A DNA stretch of 64,000 nt from Elysia chlorotica (lineage: Eukaryota > Mollusca > Gastropoda > Plakobranchidae), in NCBI GenBank assembly GCA_003991915.1, contig RQTK01000913.1, positions 111,027-175,026 on the forward strand, in the 5' to 3' direction. Made by a program: the position numbers and the translations under genes. The first letter of the stretch is position 1. Every line of letters starts with the position of its first letter. Below the pieces are notes generated by a model. That model had not been told where the DNA came from. It worked only from the letters and a program-made list of their open reading frames with translations, and made no database searches. This document shows, piece by piece, positions 35,021 through 48,600 of this stretch.

Positions 35021-35062
<42 letters not shown>
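35021..35062. repeat. (CT)n at the edge of the first gap
   Basis: The CT tract runs to the gap boundary. Confidence 0.95.
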
Positions 35063-35247
35063 NNNNNNNNNNNNNNNNNNNNNNNNNNNNNNNNNNNNNN
35101 NNNNNNNNNNNNNNNNNNNNNNNNNNNNNNNNNNNNNNNNNNNNNNNNNNNNNNNNNNNNNNNNNNNNNNNNNNNNNNNNNNNNNNNNNNNNNNNNNNNN
35201 NNNNNNNNNNNNNNNNNNNNNNNNNNNNNNNNNNNNNNNNNNNNNNN
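35063..35247. other. Assembly gap (185 N)
   Basis: A run of N between a CT tract and TTTTTAAACTTTTTACG, between the two copies of the spacer duplication. Confidence 1.
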
Positions 35248-35483
35248 TTTTTAAACTTTTTACGTTTAACAAAAATAGCGGGTTTTCATTTGTTATATGT
35301 CAAATCGAAAAAATTGCCTCATGATATTTCACACCTTTACTTGATCACCCCTCAAGGCACTATGTACAGTTAGTTTTCTTTGCCTAGACCATCAAAATTA
35401 AAATAGACACTTGGATAAAAATTGTTATATTATTTTTTCACTGGCCTTGGTCGGGGTCATGGCTGTTCATTTAAAGCATAGAC

Positions 35484-36014
35484 CCCCAGTTCAGCGGTGA
35501 CCTTAGAACGACCTTGAGATGTCATACTACTGGAGCTCATATTATATAACCCATACTAAGAATATCAACCCATGAAAAGTTGCTACTTTCCCTGTCTTGT
35601 CTGCTCCATCAGTTTTGTGAGCAAGTTTTGAAGTATTGAGTTATGGTGAAACAGGCAGACCACGAGTTGTGAAGTTTGTTTTCTTGGTATTTTTTTGTTA
35701 TTACAAGATTATTTTTCGATGTTACTGACCAGTTGAGGGTATCTGTGGGTATTGATGCTGCTATGTTATTTGAATGATTAGTCTTTGAGCTATTTTATGA
35801 TTTGAGAACACCCTTTTGTCTAAAGTGATTGAAATGAAGCGCTAACGTAGCAGGGGATATATATGTACGAAAATAAGTTGTGGCTCTGCTCAGTTCTGAG
35901 TAGCTTGTAATCAGGTATTAGACATTGGCATCTGCTCTCTGTGATTTGACCAATCAGCGGTATGGGATATGACAGCTTCTCTGTCTGATATGACCAATAG
36001 GCGCAAGGTCAAGC
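35484..36014. repeat. Direct duplication in the MTPAP-TUT1 spacer, copy 2, candidate TUT1 promoter
   Basis: A diverged repeat of 34415-35001 with small deletions. CCAATCAGC at 35950-35958 and CCAAT at 35994-35998 lie ~44 bp apart, about 760-800 bp before the TUT1 ATG. Paired NF-Y-type sites suggest promoter function (inference). Confidence 0.7.
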
Positions 36015-36756
36015 ATCCTTTTAAAAAGACTGTAGCCCATGCACATGCCCAGTCAATTTGTTTTATTATCTAATCCTCTTGGTTCTAATTCAAATTGTTT
36101 GGGAAGGTGGATGTGCAAAAGGAGTTAAATATTGTAGTGGTGTAAAAATTGTGCAATAAGAAAGTGTCACCTGAGAACTCCCTTTGTGGTCTAATTTTTA
36201 AAATACTCCGCTCTGCGATGTTTGCATGCAACCCGACTTGGAAACAGCTTAAGGGAAAAAAAAATTGTGGTCCATTCTCATTCTTGAAAACCACTAACCA
36301 CTCTTAAGACTGATTGGTAGATGATTTTACCAATATTTAAATATAGGTTGACTTCAAACTTTCATGATTGTAAACTTCTGTGCATGAGCTTTTTTGTTTC
36401 TTAATTTAAAAAAACAACTTTTGCAAACTAAATCTTATGGATTAAAATCAAATTAAAATGGGAGGCATTCGTATAATTTGTGGGTTTACATTGAGATCTA
36501 TCTTGCTGGATTTTTTTAAATTTTAGTCCCATGAATAATTTTGGTTTGTGTGGTAACTTGTAGGCCGTATGTACATGTATTTTTTATCCTTCTCAAATCA
36601 TAAGGTATACTTCTGTTTTCAAGATATAATGCTGGTCAGAGATATTAATTTTCTTGCAATTGAAAAGAAATATGGAGGCGAAACAATACCTTATTTTATG
36701 CATACATCTTCATACAGAAATCTGGAAAAGTTCAAGCAACCATAATCCACATAAGG

Positions 36757-37877
36757 ATGTCTGGAAAAGTTGGGGACCATTTTTACTGCATCTGTTGTGA
36801 TTCCAAGTTCAATAAAGGTATGATACCACAAACTAGCAGTGTAAGTTGTCGCTTTAATATTTTAAATATCATATCTTTGATAGATTTGTTCATATTTAAT
36901 AACTGTAATTTTAAAGAATTGAAAAAAAACAACCAAAAAACTTTGGTCTGCAATTAAAGTGGCTTGCCTATCAGGCTTTGACTCTATGATACAGTGATCC
37001 TGGCAGAAAGTGAAAAAGATCTCCAAGGAGTAAAGGAGGAAAGCAAAAAATATGGGCTCCTGATAAATATTACGGAAACAAAAACTCTTGTTATTTCAAA
37101 GAAAAAAGAACCTGTTATAAATATAATTATTGATGAAAAAAGAGTGGAAAAAGTTAACGTTTTGCATATATTTGGGCCAATTAATAACAGAAGATGAAAA
37201 AAATGAGACAGAAATAAAGTAAAGGATAAGAATGGCAAACACCCATTTTTCAAAACTAAAGCAGATCCTTACTAGTTCAAATGTATCACTTCAAACAAGA
37301 CTAAGACCAAGCAAATGTTATATTTAATTTACATTTATGTGAAACTCAGACTCTAAATATGGATATTGAAAGAAGAATTTATAGATGCTATATAGATGTG
37401 GATTTATAGAAGAATAACAAGAACCTCTCGAAAGAAGAAACAAACCTTGAAATACAAGAGATAGTAAATATGGAGCAAAAACAGCTCCTTAAAACAGTTC
37501 CTTGCAGAGGAAGGTCGTAGAAGGTATGATGGAAGGCACGAGAGGTAGAGGAAGGAGGCGGATAAGTTGGTCAAGAATGTGGAGGACTTGACTGGAATGA
37601 AAATCAACGAGTGCTGCGAGATTGCCCTTGATCGAGAAAGATGGAGGACCATGGCACCCAACCTCTCGAAACAGAAGGAACTCTTGACTGACTGACTGAC
37701 CTATGTCCCTGTCTTTCTCTTTTTATCTGATTCTTTCAGGAAGAGCAGGGAATCACAGAACTGAATTCTCAATACTTTTTGGTCCTTTCATGTTCTTTTT
37801 GAACAAGTTTTTAATGTGTAAAAGCGCTATGAGCTGAGTTTATTACTAGTGACGCTAAATAAATAATCTGTTGCATC

Positions 37878-37942
<65 letters not shown>

Positions 37943-40900
37943 TTTTACGATTTATTTACTTCATTTTCTTCTTTTATTTTTAAACATGTGTTGTATTTCC
38001 AGAGGCAGATTTTAACAATCACTGCAATTCCAAGAAGCATAAGAACAATGAGAGGATAAGAAGCGAACAGGACGCTGCTGCAGCTTCTGTGCTTGTTCGA
38101 GGGGTCAAAGGTAACTTTAGGGCTTGTGATTTTTACGCAAAAAAAACTTCTCCTTTGAAAATTGTATATATTTTACTTTCTGAAGGGGTGAATTAGCTCA
38201 ATTGGTAGGGCTAGGCAGAAGAATTGTTTCCAAGAAATTTGGGCGACTTCTTAGACTGATTTAAACTTTAACCATTTTTGCTGTCTTTGATTTTACTATG
38301 CAATTGTGTTTGTTACTGTAATTATACATTAGTATGGTAAGGTATCAAGGAAAATTTATTATTCAAATAAAAAGAAAAGAAAAAAAGATATTTATTCGTA
38401 GGATAATTTATTTAAATTCGCTTCACTATTTAGAAACTGGCCAAATGATCTTTATTTCTATTAAAGTAACCCAGAAAACAGCTTTCACTATTGTATATAA
38501 ATAAATCTTGCTAACACGACTGATTATGTGGCACAACGTACATCCTTCGCACCAGTTTATATCACATCGAACAATTGTCTGTCGCTCTCGGCGCTCTATC
38601 GTTGTCCTTGCTTATTGCGGCTTATATATGGTCATCGGAAACATAGATCTAATTTAGATCTGCTATTTCAAACGGATTATTGCGGTTGTTAATATTATTC
38701 CAGCCTGCCACAAGAATGTTGGAACTCGAACAAAACTGAACCTACCTTTATTATCATTCGTTCTTAATCACAGTTGGTGGTTTAGAAAGCCTTAGAATGT
38801 ATGAACTTTGTTAAAACCTTTTTCTTTAAATGAATATTATTCTAATGTCCCATAAAGACATCAAGATTTTCGGTTATTTTCGAACATATACGATCTTTTC
38901 GGAGACACCCGATTTGCCATATTGCCGATTGAAGACTGATACAATATGTACCTCCAAACAAACTTATATGTTGTTCCGAAGTGGAACTGCATTTGAGGAT
39001 CATTGGGCCTGCATCTCGTGAAGCTGAATCTAGATCCAGACTGTAGCTCTAGATTCTAAATCTAGTTGATGTGTAATGGCATGAATCTAAATCCGATTAT
39101 GTGATTATTATTGTTCAATTGATGTCAATGTTGTTATATAGTTCCAATTGCTTTCGGCATGCTAGAAAGCTTAATTGCTGACGTAGTGTTCTGACACTGT
39201 GAAATGGAAATAAAAAGTAGACAACAATAAACAGAAAAACGCATTTACTAAATAACACTAGTCCATTGTGTGGTTTTTAAAGTTATGGTTAAGTTTGCAG
39301 TGACTAATCGCGCTAAAAATCCGTATTTACTCTCTCAAAAAAGTTGGCAGCAATGCTGGCGATCTCGCCCCCTATTCTTTGGGTCGATGTAAGTTTAATG
39401 TGATTGGTTGAGATAGGAGTCATGGTATCCCCGCCCTGTCTTGTGAGTGGCAGCACATGAAATTGTCAGACATCAGTCTTCGATTCCGTCCACAATATAG
39501 CCTATATAGTGCTGATGTTGGACGTTAAATCAACTCAACTCAACTCCTGTTAAGTGTCTTGTTTCTGTCTGGCAGGACATACATTTGTCAGCTGTTAGTT
39601 GTGAAACCAGATAATGTAGCTTAGAATGATGATGGACATTAAAAAAACTAGTATCATAAATGTCATTATAAACAGTTAAACGATAAGAAATGAAATTATA
39701 GAGGGGTTTGCAGATAAAAGATTTCAAAATCAGTTTTTTGCACATTTTGTGAAATAAAATAACTACACTGGGAAACCTCATAGTTCGAATTGCTTAGGAA
39801 TTGACTTATACTTCAAATCAAGAGAATTTGAATTACGAAAGGGGACATAGCTGAGCCTTTTAAGTGTTAAAACTGTTAGAAATTATTTACCTTTAAAAAA
39901 AAACTGTGCTTGCTTAGCTTCCTATTGTTTATTTTCCATAGCAACCTTTTAAAGGCATTTTTTGGCCGGCAATGAGCATTGGGTTCTGCTTGACAGGTAG
40001 TACTTTTGTAATGCCTACTGGTACTGTGAACTTCAAATTAAGAGAATCACACCAGGAAAATTTCGGTTTATGAGAAATTCGATTTATCTGACTTCGTTTT
40101 ATGAGGTTTCCACTGTATGTATCATATGATTGTAATAAAATAATGAAGAAACTCTTTATTTTTTAAACTTTGATTACAATTTTTTTTATTACAACTTATA
40201 TTTAAAAATTAAGGTGCAATTAAGGGCAAATTTTACTTTCTTTATGTCTTAGATACAAAGTCTTCATACGCGCATGATTGGTGTTGTTAAAACCATTCGT
40301 TTTTGGTCCTCTGGAGTTTCATCCTGTTAATAATTCAGTAGCGTTTTATGTTTTAACTGAAACTTATCTCACTGAAGACTGAGTTCCTAAAATATTATTT
40401 TGGTTATAAAAAAAACAACAAAACAAAAACAATTAGAGCCTTTTGGGGGGTGTAGATTGAAGTATGTAGATTGAAGGGGGGGAAAAGTTATCAAAAAAAA
40501 AAAAGAATGACCCCTCCGAAAATTCAAAAGTTGAAAAAAAGCTTTATTTTTTAAATCAGTTTTTCTAAGTTTTTCTAAGAGGCAGTGGTAAAGGTAGAAA
40601 AGGAACCAGCATGCAAAGACATATCACTTGATTAAAATTGTAGGCTAAGACCTTGGGTTTAAATCCACCCTAGACCTAGTAATTATAAAAAAAAATCTAA
40701 AAAAATCACAGCCTCGACTTACAAACCAAAATGATTAATTATGATACGAAAACAAAATACTGTAAGACATAAGGCATAAGTGTTTTAGCTAATTCCATTC
40801 AGGGGGGGGGAGGGGGGTTAGCATTACTATATATATATTTGTCTTGCATGCAACTTGTATTGCTAAAGTATAACAGGATCTGTCTTCAGTGACTTAATGA

Positions 40901-41269
40901 GCTTTTTTTTTTTAATCAAGAAGGTGGCAATTCAAAATTTCTCCAAAAAGAAGAAAATGTTTCCCTGTATTTTTTCCCAGGTTGCAAAAATATGAAGGAA
41001 TTTCTGGCATCATATTTTTGCAAATTTGGACTGCTTGCCAAGGTTTCTGCAATTGGACCAGAAGTAAGACTTTTCTTTTTCTTTTCTTTTTTTTTTGCCG
41101 TGTCATGTTTATTTTCCCTTCTAAAAAAAAAATCTAAGTAGTGTTTTTTTTTTATCTTCAATGTTAAGTCAAGACAGTATTTGAGTCTCCCTTATATTAT
41201 AAGTGGTGACAAGTGCAGATTAAGATACATTCAGTATTTGCTTTGACAGAAAATACCATCTTTAAACTT

Positions 41270-41330
<61 letters not shown>

Positions 41331-42769
41331 CAGACAGACAGACAGAGAGAGACAAAGACAGAGAGAGGGAGGGAGGGAGAGAAAGATTGCATTATCTTAT
41401 CTCAAAGAAAAACTGGCGCAAGTGGTAGAGCGTTAGTCTCCCAAGTATGAGGTGCTTGGTTCAAAACCCATTATCACTTACATATGTATTTGCTAGCTTT
41501 TACCCCCTACTGGTTGGGCAAGTGTCAGTCAGTAAATGTGACAGGCTGAGACAGGAGTCCAGGTATTCCGTCACTGTCAGTGTCACTGTGTGGCAGCAGG
41601 TAAAATTGTCAAATGTTAGTCTAGGGACCCCTCCACATTATATCCAACGTGGCACTGATGTTGCATGTTAAGCAGCAAACTCAACTTCACTCTTTCAGAA
41701 CCATGGGATTGGTCGGGTCCAGTACGTGCAGCCAGAAGTTGTAGCCGAAGTCCTCAAGGCTGGTAAAGTACACAGACACTTAGGCTCTGCTTTCAGAGTG
41801 TCCAGGTTCGAGTACAAGCCTCGTGGAGGGGACGCCATGCGTGTCGCGGCCAAGGAGGAGGTGAAGAGGCAAGAGACTGCTAGAGAGGAGCTTCACGCCA
41901 GCATCATGCAGATCTTAGAGCAGGAGAGCGCAGTGGAGGAACAGATGGCTGCCCTGACGGAGGAGTTGTCACTCACATGGGAGGATTTCCTCAACAGGCA
42001 GGGCATCGTGGTCAAGCTGAAAGAGGTTTTCACTCCAAGCCACCCAGGTATCGTCGGACACACATCTTTCAAACAGCTTGGTTACTGTTAAGACACCTTC
42101 ATTCTATTCACCCTCTTTAAAATTACAGCTTTGTTACTTTTAGCTAACGACACCTTTTTTACCTTCTTTAAAATTAGAACTTGGTTACTTTTTAGCTACC
42201 GACATTCTACTTTTTTTTTCCTCAGCTGGTTACTTTTAAAAATTGAGATACCTAAATTCTATTTGTCCTCTCTAAAATTAGAGCTTAGTTACATTTTAGC
42301 TACTCACATTCAATTTTTTCCTATTTGAAATTAAAATTGAAAAAAAAAATACTTTTGTTTCCAATAGAAGATAGTGGCATATCTACAAGTTTTACTTTGT
42401 TTCCAACAGACAATTACATAAATCTACAAATTTTATTTTGTTTGGAATAGACAATAGCAGTAATTCAACATATTTTTATTTTGTTTGCAAAAATAATAAA
42501 AATGGCAATAATTCGGCAGATTTTTATCTAGTTTGCAGTAGACAATAGCAGTAAATCTACTGATTTTCTTTTTCTTTTAGCGGATTTGAATGCCAAGAGG
42601 GAGATCTTAAATTGGTAAAACAAAAAATAAAAAAATTTCACATGGATAGCGGGTTCTAATAAGGAATTGGGTTTTCAAGCTGTTAGTTTTTAAGACGGAT
42701 ACCACTGTTAATTTTATTTAAAATGTCACTGTTTTTTTTCCATTCCTTTTCTGTATTCTGTGTCTCTCT

Positions 42770-42835
<66 letters not shown>

Positions 42836-42848
42836 TTTTATAAAGTTT

Positions 42849-42884
<36 letters not shown>

Positions 42885-45223
42885 CCTCTTTCTCTCTCCA
42901 CACACACACACATACACACACATTTTTTCTTTCTTTCAGAGGTTGCTGTTCATATGTTTGGATCGTCCTTCAATGGGTTTGGTACTCAAGGTTGTGATCT
43001 GGATCTTTTTCTAAATATCGACCTTGACACACCGGCAGATAAGAAGGTGGTGGGTTTTCAACCTAAGTTCATTTTATCTCAATTTGTATAATCAAGAGAT
43101 TTCTAGACAAATCCAACACCTTGCATGAAGCCTTCTATGTAGACGGAAGCACTGAGTAAGCAACGCTGTGTCACTCATGGTTTCAACAAACCTTGCATCA
43201 ACTGAGACAGAAGTCATGGTATCCCCGTCTTGTCTCGTGTGTGGCAGCACATAAAAACTGTCAGACGTCCGTCTTTGGGCCCGTCCACAATATAGCCTAT
43301 ATAGTGCTGCTGTTGGACGTTAAACCAACCCAACCAACTAACCAACCAACCAACAAACTATATAAAGTAGGAGTTTGTTGAGTTTGAGGTGTGTTTTATT
43401 CTTGATAAAGTTTGTCATGCTTAATACTTAATCTGCCGATGAACTTTGTGGAACTATTGAAAAAAATGTGTATAAAGCATTACTAAAATCTTTGTGAATT
43501 CCTGATTATACATTTTTAATAATAGTCAAAATAGATAATTGAAGTGATAAAATGACTCCAATTATTATGCAAAATTGAAAGAAAAAAAATGAATCCATAG
43601 CTTTGCTCATGCTTACATTTTTGTTCACCTGATGACTCTATTTCAGCTGAAAACTCTGCAGCAAGTTTTGACAACTCGAGAGCTGTCTAAAACATTCTCA
43701 GAGGTGATTTTTGTGCCGAGCACAAGGTGCCCCATCATCAAGTTCATTCATAAACCTACTGGCATCCAGTGTGATCTGTCCTTGAATAACAAGTAAGCTT
43801 AAGGTTATGCAGGATTCCTGCAGCTTTCCTCTAATATTGTTGGATGATACAAGTATAGAGTATGCAGAGGTTTATGCAAACATATTGCACCTATTCTCAA
43901 ATATTGTTGTCGTGAACTTTTTAAATGTGATTATGGAGTGAGCAGATGTTTACAAAAGCTTCTTTCACCTTTTCTTATAATATTTTTTTTTGTTAAAAAA
44001 TAGAGTACAAGTATGAGACAGCAGCAAAGATTTTATGCAAAATTATAGCAACTTTTCTCGAGTTTGGAGTTTGTTTTATGGCACGTCAACACAGTAACGG
44101 CTACGCGTTTTCTCGAAATTATTTGTATAATAATAGTGCTACTCATAATTGCAATAATACTACTACTCATAATAATATGCATAGCAATATGGAGTTAAAG
44201 AATTTATTACTCGAGAGTACCTTGACTCTGCTAGGCATAAAATAATTTTTGTAATTGCTGAAGTATGGTTAAAGTTTGTATCCTTAGACTTTTGGTTTTT
44301 CCAATCTTTCAGAGAAACTTATGTGGCTTTAAAGAGAATGATTTTCATCTTTTGAATTTGAAGCAATCTTTTTTTGACCTTTACGTAAATATAGCATATC
44401 TCCGTGGGGGAAGATGTAGAGGTTTTTTTGTTTTGCAAACTTTGTTGCATTTAGAAATGATTCTGTCTAGCTTACATATTATTGATGTATATGTGTTTCT
44501 TCTTCAACAAACCAGAGTGAAACAGATCACACTCTAATTTAAATATGTTGATTTTTTAAAAATGGTTTAAGTATTTTGTTGTTGACATGAAACAAATTTA
44601 ATTTTCTTAAACAGTATGTTGTAATTTTTATTCTAAATGAAGACAAATCACCGTAAAAGATCCTCAGGGTAATCTTGGAGATATTAAACCTAGAGCTCTA
44701 TATCTCTCTCCATAGAGAACAGTCTATTATAAATTAAGATTCGCCAGGAAGATGAGAAGTTTCAGGTGATTAAACTACACGCTATTTTTTTTGTTATTCT
44801 TAATAGCTTTTGATTTTTTTTTGCCGTGGGAGCAAAAAGATTGTAAGTAAGAAAACTTTTTTTTCTTTTTTGTCTTGCTAGGAAAGCTTTGTACAACACG
44901 CGGCTCCTGCGTCTTTACGCGACCGATCCGAGAGTGAGGCAGGTGGTCTTTGCCGTGCGGCTCTGGGCCAAGTTCCGGGGGCTCTCGGGACGCCTAGGAC
45001 CCTCAAACTCAAACCTTCTGACCAGCTACGCGCTCACCCTGCTAGCGCTGTATTACCTGACGCGCTGCAAACCAGAGCCAGTGCTGCCCCCTGTCTGCGA
45101 CCTGAACGATTGTGTGCCAGGTGTGGTTCTGTCATCATAGATAAACATGTAGTACTGCTTAAAAAGTTGTCATAGCTCTTTGGTGATGATGATGTTTGAT
45201 GCTGGTGCTGCTGATGGTGATGG

Positions 45224-45296
<73 letters not shown>

Positions 45297-45557
45297 TTTA
45301 AAATATAATAATTTTATTTTAAGGTGGTTAAGGTCAAAACTGATATGGTAAAGATTTTTCAGTGGGGTAGAGACAACTGTACAAAAATGTGTGATGCATT
45401 ACTCAAGTGTCTTAGATTTACATGGGCATTTTTTTCAGCACATGCAAACACTTTCCATTTTCCTCATTGATAATAATAATAATAATACAGTGGAACACAC
45501 TTAAACCGAAAACGGCTAAACCGAAAAGAAATCGAAATAATTGCAGTTTTCCTTCTT

Positions 45558-45603
<46 letters not shown>

Positions 45604-48600
45604 TGATAATTAATTAAAAGTATTAATAATGACACGGAAAGAAAATGTAATTTTGTTTAAAAGACGCCCCAATAAAGCCATCATGTATTTTATATATCAA
45701 GATATTGTAAAAAGAGCAAGCATAAATAGATGCAAAAATAATCTGTTTTTCTGAAAGCCGTTCTCAACTTATCAAAGTATTTGTATCAGAAGAATAAAAT
45801 TCTGTATATTTCTAAAATGTTTTGCAATGGAATTTTTCTAATTATTTTTTTTAATGAAAAAAAAAAAAAGCAACTCCAGTTGATCCCACACTATCTCTTC
45901 ATTACCAACTTTGCTCTCCAATGTCCCAGTATAATTTTTACAAACAGCCACTGTAGCATTGGACAAACTTAAACCATATCCCCTTGTTTCTATAAATCCA
46001 CGATCCGTTAGAAATGTATCAGTCTGATTTCATGCCCAACTGATTGTGTCAGTGTGTAATATTACACTGTACGACTCTGTCGAGTCCAGGTCTCCCCACC
46101 CTGTCTTAGGTGTGACAGCACATAAAATGGTCTGATGTCAGTCTTGGGATCGCCACAATATAGCTTATATAGTGCTGACATTGCAACTCAACTCAACTCA
46201 ACCCCCACTTTTTTTTCTATTTCTCCCCATTTCAGGAATCTTGGAAGAGACAGTGGAAGACGTCAAGTGCTTGATCATTCCAGAGAACGCTCAGCTGCCT
46301 CCGTCCAAGAACACAATGTCTTCGGGTACACATTATTTTCTTTTTTCCAGTTTTCCGCGACCATAACCCTTTCTGTTCTACAGTGTTAGACTCATAATCA
46401 GCATTGTTTGGGATTGGATCAAAACTTTGTATTAAGGTGATTTAAATTGCATATGGGGACATATCTCTACCGCAAGTATTAAAAAAAATATTCAGCTACC
46501 TGTCTTATATTAAAAAATTGTATTTATATGCATTTTCTATTGTTTTTTTTCCTATGCCAATCTTCATCCAATTTCTTTTATTCTGAAGCATGTCTTGGGC
46601 AGCAAAAAGTACTGAATGCTGCTTGATTGGAAGTACTTTTTAATGCGTATCAGTAGTGCCAAACCAAGATCAAACCAGAAAGATTATGAACAATGAGCCA
46701 GATTCCAACAGAGCCAAAGAAAAAAAAAAACAACCCTCTTGCAAATTTTGGTTAATGAGAATTTTGACTTATCAGACTTTGTTTTTTGAGGTTTCCACAG
46801 CATTTCCCCAAGCAAACTGACTTTTGACTTTCTCATTATAAAGGCTTGATAATTTTTTTTTTATCTCTGTCACATTCTAATCTAAGTTTAAGTGTCTTAT
46901 GCTCGTAAACAACAAAAAAGTCCCATGGAGCATTCCATTATTTTAATTCTGAAAGAAAAAGCAAACTAAAGTGGTCCGTATGATATTGGAATCTCTTGGT
47001 TAGTAAAACCATTGTTTTGTCTTTCCATATTAATGTTTTCTTTCCCTGGTATTTTCAGTGGAGCTTCTCAGAGGCTTCTTCCATTTCTACAGCAAGGAGA
47101 TCAACTGGGCTCAGGATGCAATTCTAATGAAGGATGCCAGTATTGCTTCTCGGGCTTCCCTCAATCAGAACTTTGATTACTTGAACTGCAGAGTACGGAT
47201 TATTTTCTAGGCAACCAGGATGAATCAGGCTGAAGTCACTGATTAAGTTTTGAGTTAGAGCTTTATAAACACAGAATAATAAAGTACTCTATATTGACCG
47301 TTTATCTTCAAATAAAAAATGTATTTGGTTATAGGAATGATATACTTATAATTTTAGTATATATTTTATTCTGTCAAACACACAAGAAATAACTCAAAAT
47401 GTCCAAGTTCCAACTTGAGCCTAGTTCACTCTGGTTGCTTCACATTTAAAGTTTAAGGTTGAGTACAACACGGGTCACATTGTTTTAAGTGAAAAGAGTG
47501 AGGAAAATAACTTGACATATGGGTTAAAATCTAAATGCCATAATTATACATTTAGATTTTTATGTAACTGCGAAGAAGGTCTACAGACAGCGCTGAATTA
47601 AATTTCATGAAAAGTTTCGAATTTCAAATTGAGTATACACTACACTTTTTGCCAATATTCAAAATTATTATATGATGATTTTTTTTTAGTGTATTAACTG
47701 AATTTTTCTTTGATTGTTTAATTCAAATTTATGGGATGGAATCCACTTCAGATGAACCTCTTGGGCACAGTCTATAAGTTAAGTGTATTGCTATTGCAAG
47801 TTTTTTTTTTAATTAACCAGTGACTGTAAAGTAAAAAAAGGGGACCTCGTGCCTAGGACTCAGTTTATATAAAGCCATACTTTATTTTAAACAGGGTTCA
47901 TCTGAATCAGATTCCACTGAATATTAGGTTATAAAAGAGTTATTTAAATATATATTTTTCTGTCAACCAACGCCAGATTGGAGCAATGACGGTGATCGAT
48001 CCATTCGACTTGGCTCACAATGTGACAAGCAACGTGAATGAAAACTTCCGAGAGCTGTTGACCAATGAAATGAAGCGTGCGGCAGAGTTGAGCTCTGGTT
48101 GGTTAGAAACTGATGAGCCCTCACCCCTGGGAATGCAAGGTTTGTACAGCAAGCAAATAATTACACACCCACACATTCAGTTTGTGTCATGTTATATAAT
48201 ATAAGTAAACTTTTTAGCTTGTAGTCAAGGGGGCGCAGTAGCGTTGTGGTTAGAGCACTGGTTTTTCTTGCGGGAGATCCGAGGCTTGAGGCCCCGCTCT
48301 GGTGGACAGATTTTTTTCCTACTGGTTGGATTGCTATCAGTATATTGGGACCAAACACGTTCTGGGTATCCCACTTAGGGGTTCCGACACTGTAGAGTAC
48401 CTTACTTGAGAAACTGGGGACTTTAAACCTGAAGACAGAAGAGAGCTTTGGTTTATGCAACCTAATATTTTGTTGTTGTCGTCTAGTAGTAGTTTTGTTT
48501 TTGAGGGGATAAATAAAAAAAGCAGAATCTTGAATAGTATGAGCAAGACCCTGGTTTCAATGAGGTACACATCAAGTCCCATTTTTTTTTTTTGGTGCTT

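Noticed and set aside
34415-36014. Direct repeats on either side of a gap as possible LTRs of a retroelement
   Set aside because: No gag/pol-like coding, primer-binding site or TG...CA ends seen. The interval between copies is only ~0.5 kb and partly N. A local duplication is simpler.
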